A DNA stretch of 64,000 bases from Pontibacter deserti (GTDB lineage: Bacteria > Bacteroidota > Bacteroidia > Cytophagales > Hymenobacteraceae), in contig NZ_JALPRS010000001.1 in assembly GCF_023630255.1 (NCBI RefSeq), positions 1,736,001 to 1,800,000 on the forward strand. Reading direction: 5' to 3'. Made by a program: the position numbers and the translations under genes. Position 1 is the first letter of the stretch. Every line of letters starts with the position of its first letter. This document shows positions 8,875-16,936 of this stretch, piece by piece. The notes below the pieces were generated by a model that was given only the letters and a program-made list of their open reading frames with translations, did not search any database and had not been told where the DNA came from.

Positions 8875-10803
8875 TTAACTCAGCTTTCCTTCCAGTTCTT
8901 CCACTTCCATCATCTGTTCTTCCCACTGGTTGTTTGCCTGTGCCAGTTCTCTCTGCACAGTTTCAAATTTCTGAGAGGTTTCCTGTAACAGGCTTACATT
9001 GCCATATACTTTCGGGTCGGCCAGCTCAACTTCATACTTTGCCAGTTCCTCTTCCAGTTGCTGTACTTTCTTTTCCAGCTCGGTCAGCTTTTTGTTTGCC
9101 TGCTTCAGTTGGTTATTTAACTGGTTGTACTCGTTGTTGCTGCGTTGTGGCTTTGGTTCTTCTTTTTTTGGTGCCGGAGAAGTGGCAGCCTGTGCCTTGG
9201 CTTCTTTCTCGCGCTTCTCCTGGAAGGCCTCGAACTCGTGGTAAGTACCTGGGTATTCTTTCAATTGATAGTCTTCGATATACCAGATCTTGGTGGCCAC
9301 ATTTTCTACAAAGTAGCGGTCGTGCGAGATCACTACAAACGTTCCTTCGTATTGCTCCAGTGCCTGAATCAGGATGTTTACCGACTGCATATCCAGGTGG
9401 TTGGTAGGTTCATCGAGCATCAGGAAATTGGCCTCCGAGATCAGTGTTTTAGCTAAGGCTACACGACTCTTCTCCCCTCCCGATAATACCTTTATCTTCT
9501 TGAACACGTCATCGCTGGTAAACAGGAAAGAACCTAACAGCGTACGCAGTTCCACTTCTGTTTTTTTTGAGCCGGCTTGCTGTAGCTCCTGCAGTATCTC
9601 GTTGTCCACGTTCAGCGATTCGAGCTGGTGCTGTGCGTAAAAAGACATGATCACGTTGTGGCCCAGCTCACGTTTTCCCTGTATCGGCTCGGTGCCTGCT
9701 ATAATGCGCAGCAACGTAGATTTACCTTTACCATTCGCACCAATTAAGGCAATTTTATCGCCACGTTCGATGTGCACGTTGGTATCCCGGAAGATGACTT
9801 TATCGCCATAGGCTTTGCTCATGTGCTCCAGGCGCAGAATGTGGCGGCCAGGCTGTGTGCTGAACTTAAAGCTGAAGTTTACCTTGGCTGCATCCGGCGC
9901 TACCTCCTCTATGCGTTCCATGCGCTCCAACTGCTTCATACGGCTTTGTGCCTGCTTTGCCTTGGTAGCTTTGGCTTTAAAACGTTCAATAAAACGCTCT
10001 GTCTGTCGTATCTGGGCCTGCTGGTTTTCGTAAGCTCCTTTCTGTATCTCGTTGCGCAGCGCCTTCTCCTCCAGGTAAAAACTATAGTTGCCCGGGTAGT
10101 AGTTCAGCTTGGCTCCCGATACCTCCACGGTAATATTGGTCGTGCGGTCCAGGAATTCGCGGTCGTGCGAAACAATGATAACAGCTCCTTCAAACCGCTC
10201 CAGGTATGTTTCCAGCCATTTAATAGATGGTAAGTCGAGGTGGTTGGTAGGCTCATCGAGCAACAACAGCGATGGTTTCTGTAACAGGATCTTGGCCAGC
10301 ATTACACGCATGCGCCACCCACCTGAAAACGATGCCAACGGTTGCTGTAACTCTTCGGTGCTAAAACCCAGACCCTCCAGTATTGCTTCTGCTTCGGCCT
10401 GCATGGTATAGCCGCCCAGTGCTTCAAAACGTTCCTGCAGATCGGCCAGTTTCCCTACCAGGTCGTCATGGAAATTATTTTCGAACTCCACCAGCACCTT
10501 GTCAATTTCGGCCTGCAAACCAATAGCTTCTTCAAAAGCCTGCATCGCCACCGAAAGTATACTTTCGTGTGTCTGGTAGCTGAGCAGGTCCTGATTCAGG
10601 AAACCGATGGTTGTTTCCTTACTCATTTGTATGCTGCCGCTATCCGGTTTATACTCGCCTACAATAATGCGAAGCAAGGTAGATTTACCGGTACCATTAA
10701 GCCCGATAAGACCTATTTTATCTTTCGGACGGATGTGCAGGCTGGCATCCTCGTACATCGGGCGGCTGCCAAAATGAAAGCTAAGGTTATTAATGGAGAT
10801 CAT
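8875..10803 (-). CDS. ABC-F family ATPase (YheS-like translation factor)
   Basis: 642 aa soluble protein with two ABC domains and no membrane part. Walker A motifs are GLNGTGKSTLL and GANGKGKSTLL; signature motifs are FSGGWRMRVMLAK and LSGGEKSRVALAK; Walker B lies in LLLLDEPTNHLD and FLMLDEPTNHLD. The inter-domain linker (ETERFIERFKAKATKAKQAQ type) is the ribosome-contacting arm of ABC-F proteins, and the C-terminus has a long coiled coil (ELEKKVQQLEEELAKYEVEL). The SGGWRMR signature favours the YheS/Uup group rather than EttA. Likely acts on stalled ribosomes. Confidence 0.9.
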   Translation of the reverse strand: MISINNLSFHFGSRPMYEDASLHIRPKDKIGLIGLNGTGKSTLLRIIVGEYKPDSGSIQMSKETTIGFLNQDLLSYQTHESILSVAMQAFEEAIGLQAEIDKVLVEFENNFHDDLVGKLADLQERFEALGGYTMQAEAEAILEGLGFSTEELQQPLASFSGGWRMRVMLAKILLQKPSLLLLDEPTNHLDLPSIKWLETYLERFEGAVIIVSHDREFLDRTTNITVEVSGAKLNYYPGNYSFYLEEKALRNEIQKGAYENQQAQIRQTERFIERFKAKATKAKQAQSRMKQLERMERIEEVAPDAAKVNFSFKFSTQPGRHILRLEHMSKAYGDKVIFRDTNVHIERGDKIALIGANGKGKSTLLRIIAGTEPIQGKRELGHNVIMSFYAQHQLESLNVDNEILQELQQAGSKKTEVELRTLLGSFLFTSDDVFKKIKVLSGGEKSRVALAKTLISEANFLMLDEPTNHLDMQSVNILIQALEQYEGTFVVISHDRYFVENVATKIWYIEDYQLKEYPGTYHEFEAFQEKREKEAKAQAATSPAPKKEEPKPQRSNNEYNQLNNQLKQANKKLTELEKKVQQLEEELAKYEVELADPKVYGNVSLLQETSQKFETVQRELAQANNQWEEQMMEVEELEGKLS

Positions 10804-10827
10804 GTAATCAAATCAAACTATAAAGTA

Positions 10828-10835
10828 CAAAGGTA
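10828..10835 (-). promoter_or_regulatory. Possible -7 element for the ABC-F gene
   Basis: CAAAGGTA on the plus strand reads TACCTTTG on the minus strand, matching TAnnTTTG. It lies 25 bases upstream of the ATG. No -33 TTTG at 19-base spacing was found. Confidence 0.4.
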
Positions 10836-10966
10836 CTTAAATAAACGTATACCGCGCAGCATGTGTGTTTCAGGTATACCAGAAGTGTACTTACTGCGTT
10901 TTAACCGTTTGGCTAAACAAATCCCTGCACCAGCCGTTTCATACAGAAATGCATGATATAAATGCA

Positions 10967-10974
10967 TACATTTG
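10967..10974 (+). promoter_or_regulatory. Possible -7 element for the 2'-5' RNA ligase-like gene
   Basis: TACATTTG matches TAnnTTTG and lies 33 bases before the ATG at 11008. A -33 element is not obvious. Confidence 0.4.
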
Positions 10975-11007
10975 CCGTTTGGCAAACCCAATATTTAGCA
11001 GGTAACT

Positions 11008-11559
11008 ATGATTGCGATAACTTCGCTGTTAGATAAAACCCATTCTGCTCGTGTTTCTGAACTGACAGAACATTTAGAAACAAAATTTGGGCTTAATGGG
11101 GTTAAAATAACTCCCTATCCCCACCTGACTTTGCTTACAGCGGAAGTCCCGGACATGGAAGAACTGAAGCAATACTTGGAGCTTACCTGTTTTGAGATGC
11201 CTGATTTTACGATACGTACTACTGGCTTAGGCATATTTCCTGGTCCATCTCCGGTGGTATACATACCAGTACTGCGCACGCCGCCTCTTAACCAGCTACA
11301 CTCTAAACTGCACCGCAATATATCTGAGATGAGCAGCGAAATGGGTGTTTATTATAACCCTAACATGTGGCTCCCTCATATTACGCTGGCTTTAGGCGAC
11401 ACCACTCCTGCCATGCTTGGTCCAGTGCTCTCGTTTTTGTGCCAGTATAACTTTAACTGGGAGATAACCCTGGATAATATTACCATCCTGCAGCAATGCG
11501 GTGATTATTACCTCAAAGAAGAAGAATTCAGGTTTGGCCGGCGCGAGCTGATCAGCTAA
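11008..11559 (+). CDS. 2'-5' RNA ligase / cyclic phosphodiesterase superfamily protein
   Basis: 183 aa. Two H-x-T/S motifs define the family: HLTLLTAE near residue 38 and HITLALGD near 123. Spacing and length fit the LigT-like two-histidine phosphoesterases, which open or form 2'-5' linkages or 2',3'-cyclic phosphates in RNA or small substrates. The real substrate cannot be inferred. Single gene, ended by a hairpin and convergent with the deoxyhypusine-synthase homologue. Confidence 0.85.
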   Translation: MIAITSLLDKTHSARVSELTEHLETKFGLNGVKITPYPHLTLLTAEVPDMEELKQYLELTCFEMPDFTIRTTGLGIFPGPSPVVYIPVLRTPPLNQLHSKLHRNISEMSSEMGVYYNPNMWLPHITLALGDTTPAMLGPVLSFLCQYNFNWEITLDNITILQQCGDYYLKEEEFRFGRRELIS

Positions 11560-11578
11560 ACTATAAGCTATAAAACAA

Positions 11579-11617
11579 GAGCGGCTGCAAGTATAAACCT
11601 GCAGCCGCTTCTGTTTT
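11579..11617. terminator. Bidirectional terminator hairpin
   Basis: AGCGGCTGCA pairs with TGCAGCCGCT across a loop of about 10 bases, followed by a T-rich run, between the convergent genes ending at 11559 and 11642. Confidence 0.8.
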
Positions 11618-11641
11618 ATAGTATAAGCCTCTCGGCCAGAA

Positions 11642-12619
11642 TTACATATCCAGCACGATCGCAAATACCAGTGGCGCAACTATAGTTGCATCCGATTCGA
11701 TCATGAATTTAGGGGTATCTTTACCTAGTTTACCCCAAGTAATTTTCTCGTTTGGTACAGCCCCAGAGTAAGAACCATAGCTGGTAGTAGAGTCAGATAT
11801 CTGTGCAAAGTAGCCCCAAAGCGGAACACCTGTGCGTTGAAGATCCTGGTGCAGCATTGGCACTACGCAAATCGGGAAGTCGCCGGCAATACCACCACCA
11901 ATCTGGAAGAAACCTACAGTAGACTCTTCTTTGGCATTCTGAGTATACCAGTCAGCCAGGTACATCATATACTGGATACCAGTTCTCATGGTATGCACAT
12001 TCTTGATGTCGCCTGCAATTACGTGGCCTGCATAAATGTTACCTAGTGTAGAGTCTTCCCAGCCCGGGCAAATAATTGGCAGGTTCTTTTTAGCAGCTTC
12101 CAGCATCCAGCTGTTCTTCGGGTCTATCTGGTAGTACTGCTCCAGCTCACCTGATAACAGGATCTGGTAGAAGAACTCGTGCGGGAAGTATGATTTGCCT
12201 TCCTGGTCTGCTTTCTCCCAGAACTTAAGTACCGTGTGCTCAATGCGGCGCATCGCTTCTTCTTCCGGAATACAGGTATCGGTTACACGGTTCATGTGGC
12301 GCTCCAGCAAGGCCTCTTCGTCGGCAGCTGAAAGTTCGCGGTAATGCGGCACGCGCTCGTAAAAATCGTGGGCTACCAAGTTAAAGATATCTTCTTCGAG
12401 GTTGGCACCGGTACACGAAATAGCATGTACTTTGTCCTGACGGATCATTTCGGCAAGTATAATGCCCATCTCAGCTGTAGACATGGCTCCAGCCAGCGTG
12501 ATCATCATTTTACCACCGTTGTTCAGGTGTGTTTTATAGCCTTCGGCAGCGTCTATCACAGAGGCTGCGTTAAAATGTTTGTAGTGTTTCTTTAAGAAAT
12601 TTGTTACTTCCATGTTCAT
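11642..12619 (-). CDS. Deoxyhypusine synthase family protein
   Basis: 325 aa. Strong similarity to deoxyhypusine synthase: ISCTGANLEEDIFNLVAH (NAD-binding TGAN motif), FFQIGGGIAGDFPICVVPM, and WGKLGKDTPKF containing the lysine equivalent to the catalytic Lys of the eukaryotic enzyme. Eukaryotic DHS moves the aminobutyl group of spermidine onto eIF5A, but bacteria lack eIF5A; bacterial members are thought to work on polyamines (homospermidine-synthase-like) or on an unknown acceptor. The catalytic Lys is kept, so it is probably active. Monocistronic. Either of two in-frame ATGs (12619, 12613) could be the start. Confidence 0.88.
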   Translation of the reverse strand: MNMEVTNFLKKHYKHFNAASVIDAAEGYKTHLNNGGKMMITLAGAMSTAEMGIILAEMIRQDKVHAISCTGANLEEDIFNLVAHDFYERVPHYRELSAADEEALLERHMNRVTDTCIPEEEAMRRIEHTVLKFWEKADQEGKSYFPHEFFYQILLSGELEQYYQIDPKNSWMLEAAKKNLPIICPGWEDSTLGNIYAGHVIAGDIKNVHTMRTGIQYMMYLADWYTQNAKEESTVGFFQIGGGIAGDFPICVVPMLHQDLQRTGVPLWGYFAQISDSTTSYGSYSGAVPNEKITWGKLGKDTPKFMIESDATIVAPLVFAIVLDM

Positions 12620-12849
12620 TAGCTTAAAGCACCCTTTTGCTCAGGGATACTTGAGTCTGCAAGTTATAAATTAATAATGATTTATACTTTACGGTTTATA
12701 ATCTGCAGCTGTTCGAACACCTGAACGGAGCAGGTGGAATAGGTAGCCTTGATTAGGTCTGCCGATTTCAGAAACGAAACATATTACAGCGCAAAAGATT
12801 CCATTTTAAGAACCCGGAATTTTAACTTTTGCACAGTAATACAAGCCGA

Positions 12850-13392
12850 CTATTTAGCAGGTTTTTCTATGATCAGGTTATGGTTGGTATAGATGCAGAT
12901 ATCAGCAGCAATATTGAGGGCTTCGCGCACCATTTCTTCTGCTGATAAATGCGGGGCATGTTTTTGCAAAGCCAGCGCTGCAGCGTGTGCATACATACTT
13001 CCCGAGCCTATAGCTGCGATCTGGTTATCAGGCTCCAGCACATCGCCTGTACCTGATATAATCAGTAATTCGTCTTTGTTGGCTACCACCATCATGGCTT
13101 CGAGTTTGCGCAGGTACTGGTCTTTACGCCAGTCTTTGGCCAGCTCTATGGCAGCGCGTTTCATGTTGTGCTGGTAGGCGTTTAGTTTCTCCTCGAAGCG
13201 TTCCAGTAAGGTAAAGGCATCGGCGGTGGAGCCGGCAAAACCGGTTACTACTTTACCATCCAGCAGCTTTCGTATTTTCTTAACGTTGCTTTTGGCGATA
13301 TGCTTGTCCATGGTGGCCTGGCCGTCGGCACCCAGTGCTACCTCGCCGTTATGGTAAATACCTAAAACAGTGGTCGATCTTATCTTGGTCAT
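12850..13392 (-). CDS. hslV: HslV (ClpQ) protease subunit of the HslUV complex
   Basis: 180 aa. The N-terminus MTKIRS precedes the pair TTVLGIYHNGEVALGADGQ, so the active-site N-terminal threonine (T7) would be exposed after removal of a six-residue leader. GKVVTGFAGSTADAFTLLERFE and the C-terminal CIYTNHNLIIE are family-typical. HslV forms a double hexameric peptidase chamber with the ATPase HslU. No hslU is adjacent; the left neighbour is the DHS homologue and the right is the cassette array. Family assignment is firm. Confidence 0.93.
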   Translation of the reverse strand: MTKIRSTTVLGIYHNGEVALGADGQATMDKHIAKSNVKKIRKLLDGKVVTGFAGSTADAFTLLERFEEKLNAYQHNMKRAAIELAKDWRKDQYLRKLEAMMVVANKDELLIISGTGDVLEPDNQIAAIGSGSMYAHAAALALQKHAPHLSAEEMVREALNIAADICIYTNHNLIIEKPAK

Positions 13393-13736
13393 GAGTTGCT
13401 TGTGTTTGTTAGCTGGGTATACGCAACTATAGTTTATACTTTGCTGCGGTACGCCTGTAAAACTACGGCATCCTCAAACAAAAAGCCAATTGTAGGGTTT
13501 ACGCCAAATTGTCGGTAAAAATTTTAAAGTGCGTGCAACCAATTCGCCTGGTTAAGCATCTATTGAGGTATATATAGCATAGCTACAATACAGCAACCTG
13601 ACTTCTTCAGGAAGTAAAGAAATATTACCCGCTCCAAATAGTATAGATTAGTTTGTATAAGAAAAGCCGCTCTCCTGGAGCGGCTTTCTCTTTTATGGCC
13701 AATTTTATACTTGCAGGCAAGTATAGCTTTTCCTAT
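13393..13736. other. Non-coding stretch between hslV and the cassette array
   Basis: About 340 bases with no convincing gene; the 61-codon minus-strand reading at 13560-13745 runs through a terminator hairpin and has no coding character. The stretch holds the hslV upstream region on its left and an unassigned terminator at 13663-13693. Confidence 0.5.
13663..13693. terminator. Orphan rho-independent terminator
   Basis: AAAGCCGCTC and GAGCGGCTTT form a 10-bp stem followed by CTCTTTT on the plus strand. No plus-strand gene precedes it and the nearest minus-strand gene (hslV) points away, so it ends no visible gene. It may close an unrecognised small RNA or be left from rearrangement at the array boundary. 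Confidence 0.7.
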
Positions 13737-13817
13737 ATTTAACATAAAGTTTATTTCGTTTAGCCGCCGTATTTGGGTGTATAAACGTAATAAACTCCGT
13801 TTATACAGTAGTTGGGC
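13737..13817 (+). other. Possible degenerate attC-like site at the left end of the array
   Basis: ATTTAAC at 13737 fits the RYYYAAC core and GTTGGGC at 13811 fits GTTRRRY, 81 bases end to end. A 10-bp inverted repeat (TGTATAAACG / CGTTTATACA) lies just before the right core, but the left arm of an ordinary attC stem is unclear. The right core is well supported because it matches the end of the first cassette; the left core is weak. Confidence 0.4.
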
Positions 13818-13837
13818 AACAAATCAAAACAAGATAA

Positions 13838-14842
13838 ATGAAACAAACATTACTGCTCTTTTTCCTTCCATTACTGTTTTGCTTTCATATCGCAGCCCAA
13901 GCTAAGAAACCAGAGGACTTCGGCTTCAGGCACCTGCAAACTCTTTACAAGCAGGATACGGTGGATATTCTGTTACTGTCGAAAAGAGGTGAAGAAGAGA
14001 TGGAGAAGCCGCTGTTCCTCTTCATCCAAGGGTCGCTCCCAAAGCCGCTCATCAAGCTTCAGGAGAATGGAAAGCCATACATGGTGTTCCCTTTTGAACC
14101 GGGAATTCTATTGAATGATTATCACCTTGCCATCATCAGTAAACCGTACGTGCCGCTTATCCGTGAGGCGAGCGAGTTGCGGAGGGATATGGCTTACGTG
14201 GACCCTGAAATCAACAGCTTCCCTGAGAAATACATCAAGCGGGATAACCTGTACTACTATGCCAACAGAAATAAGCAAGCTATAAAATTCCTGAAGAAGC
14301 AAAACTGGATAAGCGATAAAGAAGTAGTTGTTGCTGGTCACTCAGAGGGCGCTGCCGTGGCAGCTAAGCTAGCGGAGCTGTCAAAGGACGTAACGCGCCT
14401 CATTTTTGCAAGCACCAACCCTTTCGGGAGAATGATTACCATCATCTCGCAGATGAGGCAACAAGACGACTCATTGGGAACGGCAACAGAGAAGCAGTTT
14501 AAGTTGTGGCAAGAGCTGATCAACGACACAGAGAATAATCAGGTTCAGGGAGAGACTACATTCAAATCCATTTACAGCTTCTCCAAGCCACCTATAAATT
14601 CATTGCGCAAGCTGAAGATTCCTGTGCTGGTAGCTTATGGCACTGAAGACATCGCTGCGCCTTTTTTCGATTACATGCACCTAGAGGCCATTCGTAATAA
14701 AAAGAAGAACTTCACTTTCTTGCCCTATGTAGGCAGGGAGCATAACTTCTTCGGCTTGGACGAGAGTGGAAAGGTGAACTATGACGACTTCGGGTGGGAT
14801 AGCGTGGCACAGGACTGGAAGGAGTGGCTTAAAAAGAAATAA
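13838..14842 (+). CDS. Secreted alpha/beta hydrolase (cassette 1)
   Basis: 334 aa with an N-terminal signal peptide (KQTLLLFFLPLLFCFHIAAQA). The nucleophile elbow is VVVAGHSEGAAVA (G-H-S-E-G); the acid is probably the Asp in VAYGTEDIAAP and the base the His in GREHNFFG, all in the right order for a serine hydrolase. The N-terminal third (VDILLLSKRGEEEMEKPLF) has the usual strand pattern. Substrate unknown. It starts 20 bases after the left core and its stop is 6 bases before the attC-like site. None of the words AGTATA, TATACT, ACTATA or TATAGT, frequent elsewhere in the window, occurs in it, which fits foreign origin. Confidence 0.85.
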   Translation: MKQTLLLFFLPLLFCFHIAAQAKKPEDFGFRHLQTLYKQDTVDILLLSKRGEEEMEKPLFLFIQGSLPKPLIKLQENGKPYMVFPFEPGILLNDYHLAIISKPYVPLIREASELRRDMAYVDPEINSFPEKYIKRDNLYYYANRNKQAIKFLKKQNWISDKEVVVAGHSEGAAVAAKLAELSKDVTRLIFASTNPFGRMITIISQMRQQDDSLGTATEKQFKLWQELINDTENNQVQGETTFKSIYSFSKPPINSLRKLKIPVLVAYGTEDIAAPFFDYMHLEAIRNKKKNFTFLPYVGREHNFFGLDESGKVNYDDFGWDSVAQDWKEWLKKK

Positions 14843-14848
14843 TCCATT

Positions 14849-14913
14849 GCCCAACAAGGTGCAGCCTTAACCCTTGCTACGCTACGGGCTTCGGCTGCAC
14901 GAACACGTTAGAC
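14849..14913 (+). other. attC-like recombination site 1
   Basis: 65 bases: left core GCCCAAC (14849-14855), right core GTTAGAC (14907-14913). Between them GTGCAGCC pairs with GGCTGCAC, and the central part (TTGCTACGCTACGGGCTTCG) gives a folded middle. Both cores fit the RYYYAAC / GTTRRRY consensus. The best of the sites. Confidence 0.8.
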
Positions 14914-14937
14914 TTAATTACAACTATAAAAAAGCTT

Positions 14938-15531
14938 ATGAAAACACTTTATACCTTGTTTACGTCAATGTGCCTCTTGTTAGCAGTACAGGCGAACGGT
15001 CAGACCTATCATGAACAGCATGCAGAATGCTCCGTGGCTTTCAAAAACAAAGAAAGTCTAACCCCAGGATTAGTGGCAGACTTCAACGAATGTATGGTGG
15101 GAGCAGACGCTCCTAATTTCATTGTAACTACCTTGGATGGGGCAGAAATTGAACTGGCTAAGCTAAAGGGGAAAGTGGTAGTGCTTAATTTCTGGTCAAC
15201 TACGTGCAAGCCTTGCATAGAGGAAATGCCTGCCTTAAATGAGTTGGTACGCTTCTACAAGGACGCAAACGTAATATTCCTTTCATTAGCACCTGAAAAT
15301 GCAGAAACCCTTGAAAAATTCTTTGTTAGATTTCCATTTGACTACACTCCAGCAGCCGACGCGGAGAAAGTAAAATCAGAAATTTTCAAACTCCAAACTA
15401 TTGTACCTTACTCTGTAATCATTGACAAGGAAGGTAAGATTAAGAAAATGTGGTTTGGTTCGTTTCCCGGACGGGAGCATATATTTAGCCTTTATACCCC
15501 TCTTATTGACGAGTGCTTGGCAAAAAGATAG
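14938..15531 (+). CDS. TlpA-like periplasmic thioredoxin-fold protein (cassette 2)
   Basis: 197 aa with a signal peptide (LYTLFTSMCLLLAVQANG). After about 45 residues comes a redoxin domain with VVVLNFWSTTCKPCIEEMPA, i.e. a CxxC active site C-K-P-C, and a cis-Pro region in IVPYSVIIDKEG. TlpA/ResA-like proteins reduce or rearrange disulfides in the periplasm, and many Bacteroidota members take part in stress or cytochrome maturation. It carries none of the four AGTATA-type words common elsewhere in the window. Its stop is 9 bases before the next attC-like site. Confidence 0.87.
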   Translation: MKTLYTLFTSMCLLLAVQANGQTYHEQHAECSVAFKNKESLTPGLVADFNECMVGADAPNFIVTTLDGAEIELAKLKGKVVVLNFWSTTCKPCIEEMPALNELVRFYKDANVIFLSLAPENAETLEKFFVRFPFDYTPAADAEKVKSEIFKLQTIVPYSVIIDKEGKIKKMWFGSFPGREHIFSLYTPLIDECLAKR

Positions 15532-15540
15532 AACTACTTA

Positions 15541-15593
15541 GTCTAACAAGACCTATAAGGTAGCTACACCATCTTATAGCAAAGCCGTTACTT
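15541..15593 (+). other. attC-like recombination site 2
   Basis: 53 bases: left core GTCTAAC (15541-15547), right core GTTACTT (15587-15593). CTATAAG pairs perfectly with CTTATAG inside. The right core departs from GTTRRRY, but it equals the reverse complement of the end of the following cassette (AAGTAAC), which is the stronger criterion. The core region shares the pattern CTATAxGGxAGCTACxCC with site 3. Confidence 0.7.
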
Positions 15594-15606
15594 GCAATAA
15601 ATAATT

Positions 15607-16099
15607 ATGAATCCAGATATAGATTGGGTAAAAGAATTGATTAAGGTTTGTGAAAGTAGTACACTTAATAAGACCTTAAGCTGGTTGGGGCAAGTATATA
15701 AGACTGATGTTGACTACAAAAAGGTCCCAATTTATTTCCTCAAGCCAAACAACACACGGATTGATAGAATAATTGTTAATGGAGAAAATGGCAAAATTAG
15801 ATAGTATTGGAATAGAAGGGAACACGTTCTCACTCTCATTCGATTTTCTTCGCGGACTAACTGAAGACTATAAAAGAACTTTTAACACTTATGACCCAAT
15901 TTTGGATGAGCAGTACATGTTCTATCCAGCTAAAATTGAGTTTCCTTTTGTTGCAATTGACAGCTGGATTCCAGAAGAAGAACAAAAAAAGGATTTAGAA
16001 AATATAAGATTCAAAAATGTCAGCTTTTATTTTGGAAAGAATAAAGTCCCATACCATTATAGAGACGGGTGGATTTTAGAAAATCGGCAAATAAAATAA
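15607..16099 (+). pseudogene. Small cassette gene split by a probable frameshift (cassette 3)
   Basis: Two overlapping frames: 15607-15804 (65 codons) and 15773-16099 (108 codons). The first ends IIVNGENGKIR-stop, and the second continues a plausible protein with DSIGIEGNTFSLSFDFLRG; joining them near 15795-15805 by one shift gives a protein of about 160 aa. I do not recognise the family. The second part is rich in aromatic and charged residues (FPFVAIDSWIPEEEQKK). No signal peptide. Alternatives are two genuine overlapping small genes, or one gene needing programmed frameshifting. AT-rich compared with neighbours, as usual for cassettes. Confidence 0.55.
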
Positions 16100-16113
16100 A
16101 ATAAAATTAAAGC

Positions 16114-16166
16114 AAGTAACCACAGCTATACGGCAGCTACGCCACCCCAAAGCCCAGTCGTTGGCA
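16114..16166 (+). other. attC-like recombination site 3
   Basis: 53 bases: left core AAGTAAC (16114-16120), right core GTTGGCA (16160-16166). Internal pairing is weak (GGC with GCC around AGCTAC), but the stretch CTATACGGCAGCTACGCCACC is clearly related to the same part of site 2. The right arm may have lost bases. Confidence 0.6.
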
Positions 16167-16226
16167 GCAAGTATAGCAAACCAAAAGAATAAAAACTTAC
16201 TCGGAATTCTCATAAAACTAAATTGG

Positions 16227-16829
16227 ATGAACAAAATGACGCTGGTAGACGCTAATCAAGCTACAAAAGGCTCTGTAGAAGATTTACAGCACCTAAAAAA
16301 TGCCCAACAGGATATGCGGGAGGCCTACCTGAATGGTTACCCTGGTGTGGTAGTATCCGGTATGGTTTGGCTTATTTCAGCATTTGTAGCCATGTATGTG
16401 TCGCCAGACAAAGCAGTTTGGTCCTTACTTGTTGGAGGCATTTTTATACATCCTGTAAGCATGCTGCTCAATAAAGTTTTGGGAGCTGCTGGTGCACACG
16501 CGCGTAGTAATCCCTTGGGCAAGCTTGCCATGGAGGGAACTGTATTTATGATCATGTGCCTACCGCTGGCATATGGGCTGTCTTTTCAAAAAGTAGAATG
16601 GTTTTTCCAAGGCATGCTCCTCATCATCGGGGGCAGGTATTTGCATTTTGTAACGCTCTACGGTTCCAGGCTTTACTGGGCATTAGGCATCGGATTGGGT
16701 GCAGCAGCCTACCTGTTGTTTAACATGCATGCACCTTCCCATGCTACACTTTTAGTGGGTGCAGCTATGGAAATCTTGTTCGGTCTTGTCATGCTCGTAG
16801 CGATTAGCAGAAGAAGATCGCCATTATAA
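16227..16829 (+). CDS. Small integral membrane protein (cassette 4)
   Basis: About 200 aa from the ATG at 16227; a longer reading from a TTG at 16161 would begin inside the right core of attC-like site 3 and is unlikely. A hydrophilic start (TKGSVEDLQHLKNAQQDMRE) is followed by five or six hydrophobic segments: GVVVSGMVWLISAFVAMYV, SLLVGGIFIHPVSMLL, GTVFMIMCLPLAYGLSF, GMLLIIGGRYLHFV, ALGIGLGAAAYLLF and AAMEILFGLVMLVAI. It resembles small conserved membrane proteins of unknown function found in Bacteroidota (possibly DUF7010; from memory, not checked). None of the four frequent AGTATA-type words occurs in the coding part. Confidence 0.75.
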   Translation: MNKMTLVDANQATKGSVEDLQHLKNAQQDMREAYLNGYPGVVVSGMVWLISAFVAMYVSPDKAVWSLLVGGIFIHPVSMLLNKVLGAAGAHARSNPLGKLAMEGTVFMIMCLPLAYGLSFQKVEWFFQGMLLIIGGRYLHFVTLYGSRLYWALGIGLGAAAYLLFNMHAPSHATLLVGAAMEILFGLVMLVAISRRRSPL

Positions 16830-16855
16830 AGGTAATTGGGCTGCAAGGCAACAGC

Positions 16856-16911
16856 CACCAACAAAATGCATTGTATAGGTTACGCCCACACTATACACTG
16901 GTGCGTTATTC
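16856..16911 (+). other. attC-like recombination site 4
   Basis: 56 bases: left core CACCAAC (16856-16862), right core GTTATTC (16905-16911). TGTATAG (16872-16878) pairs with CTATACA (16891-16897) around GTTACGCC. The left core matches the cassette's own start only at 7 of 9 positions, so this site is less certain than sites 1 and 2. Confidence 0.55.
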
Positions 16912-16936
16912 CTAAAAAGATAACAATCACCTACAC

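Noticed and set aside
8844..9407. Long ORF antisense to the ABC-F gene (187 codons)
   Set aside because: Opposite strand of a well-supported gene; composition is a shadow of the Gln/Glu-rich coiled coil.
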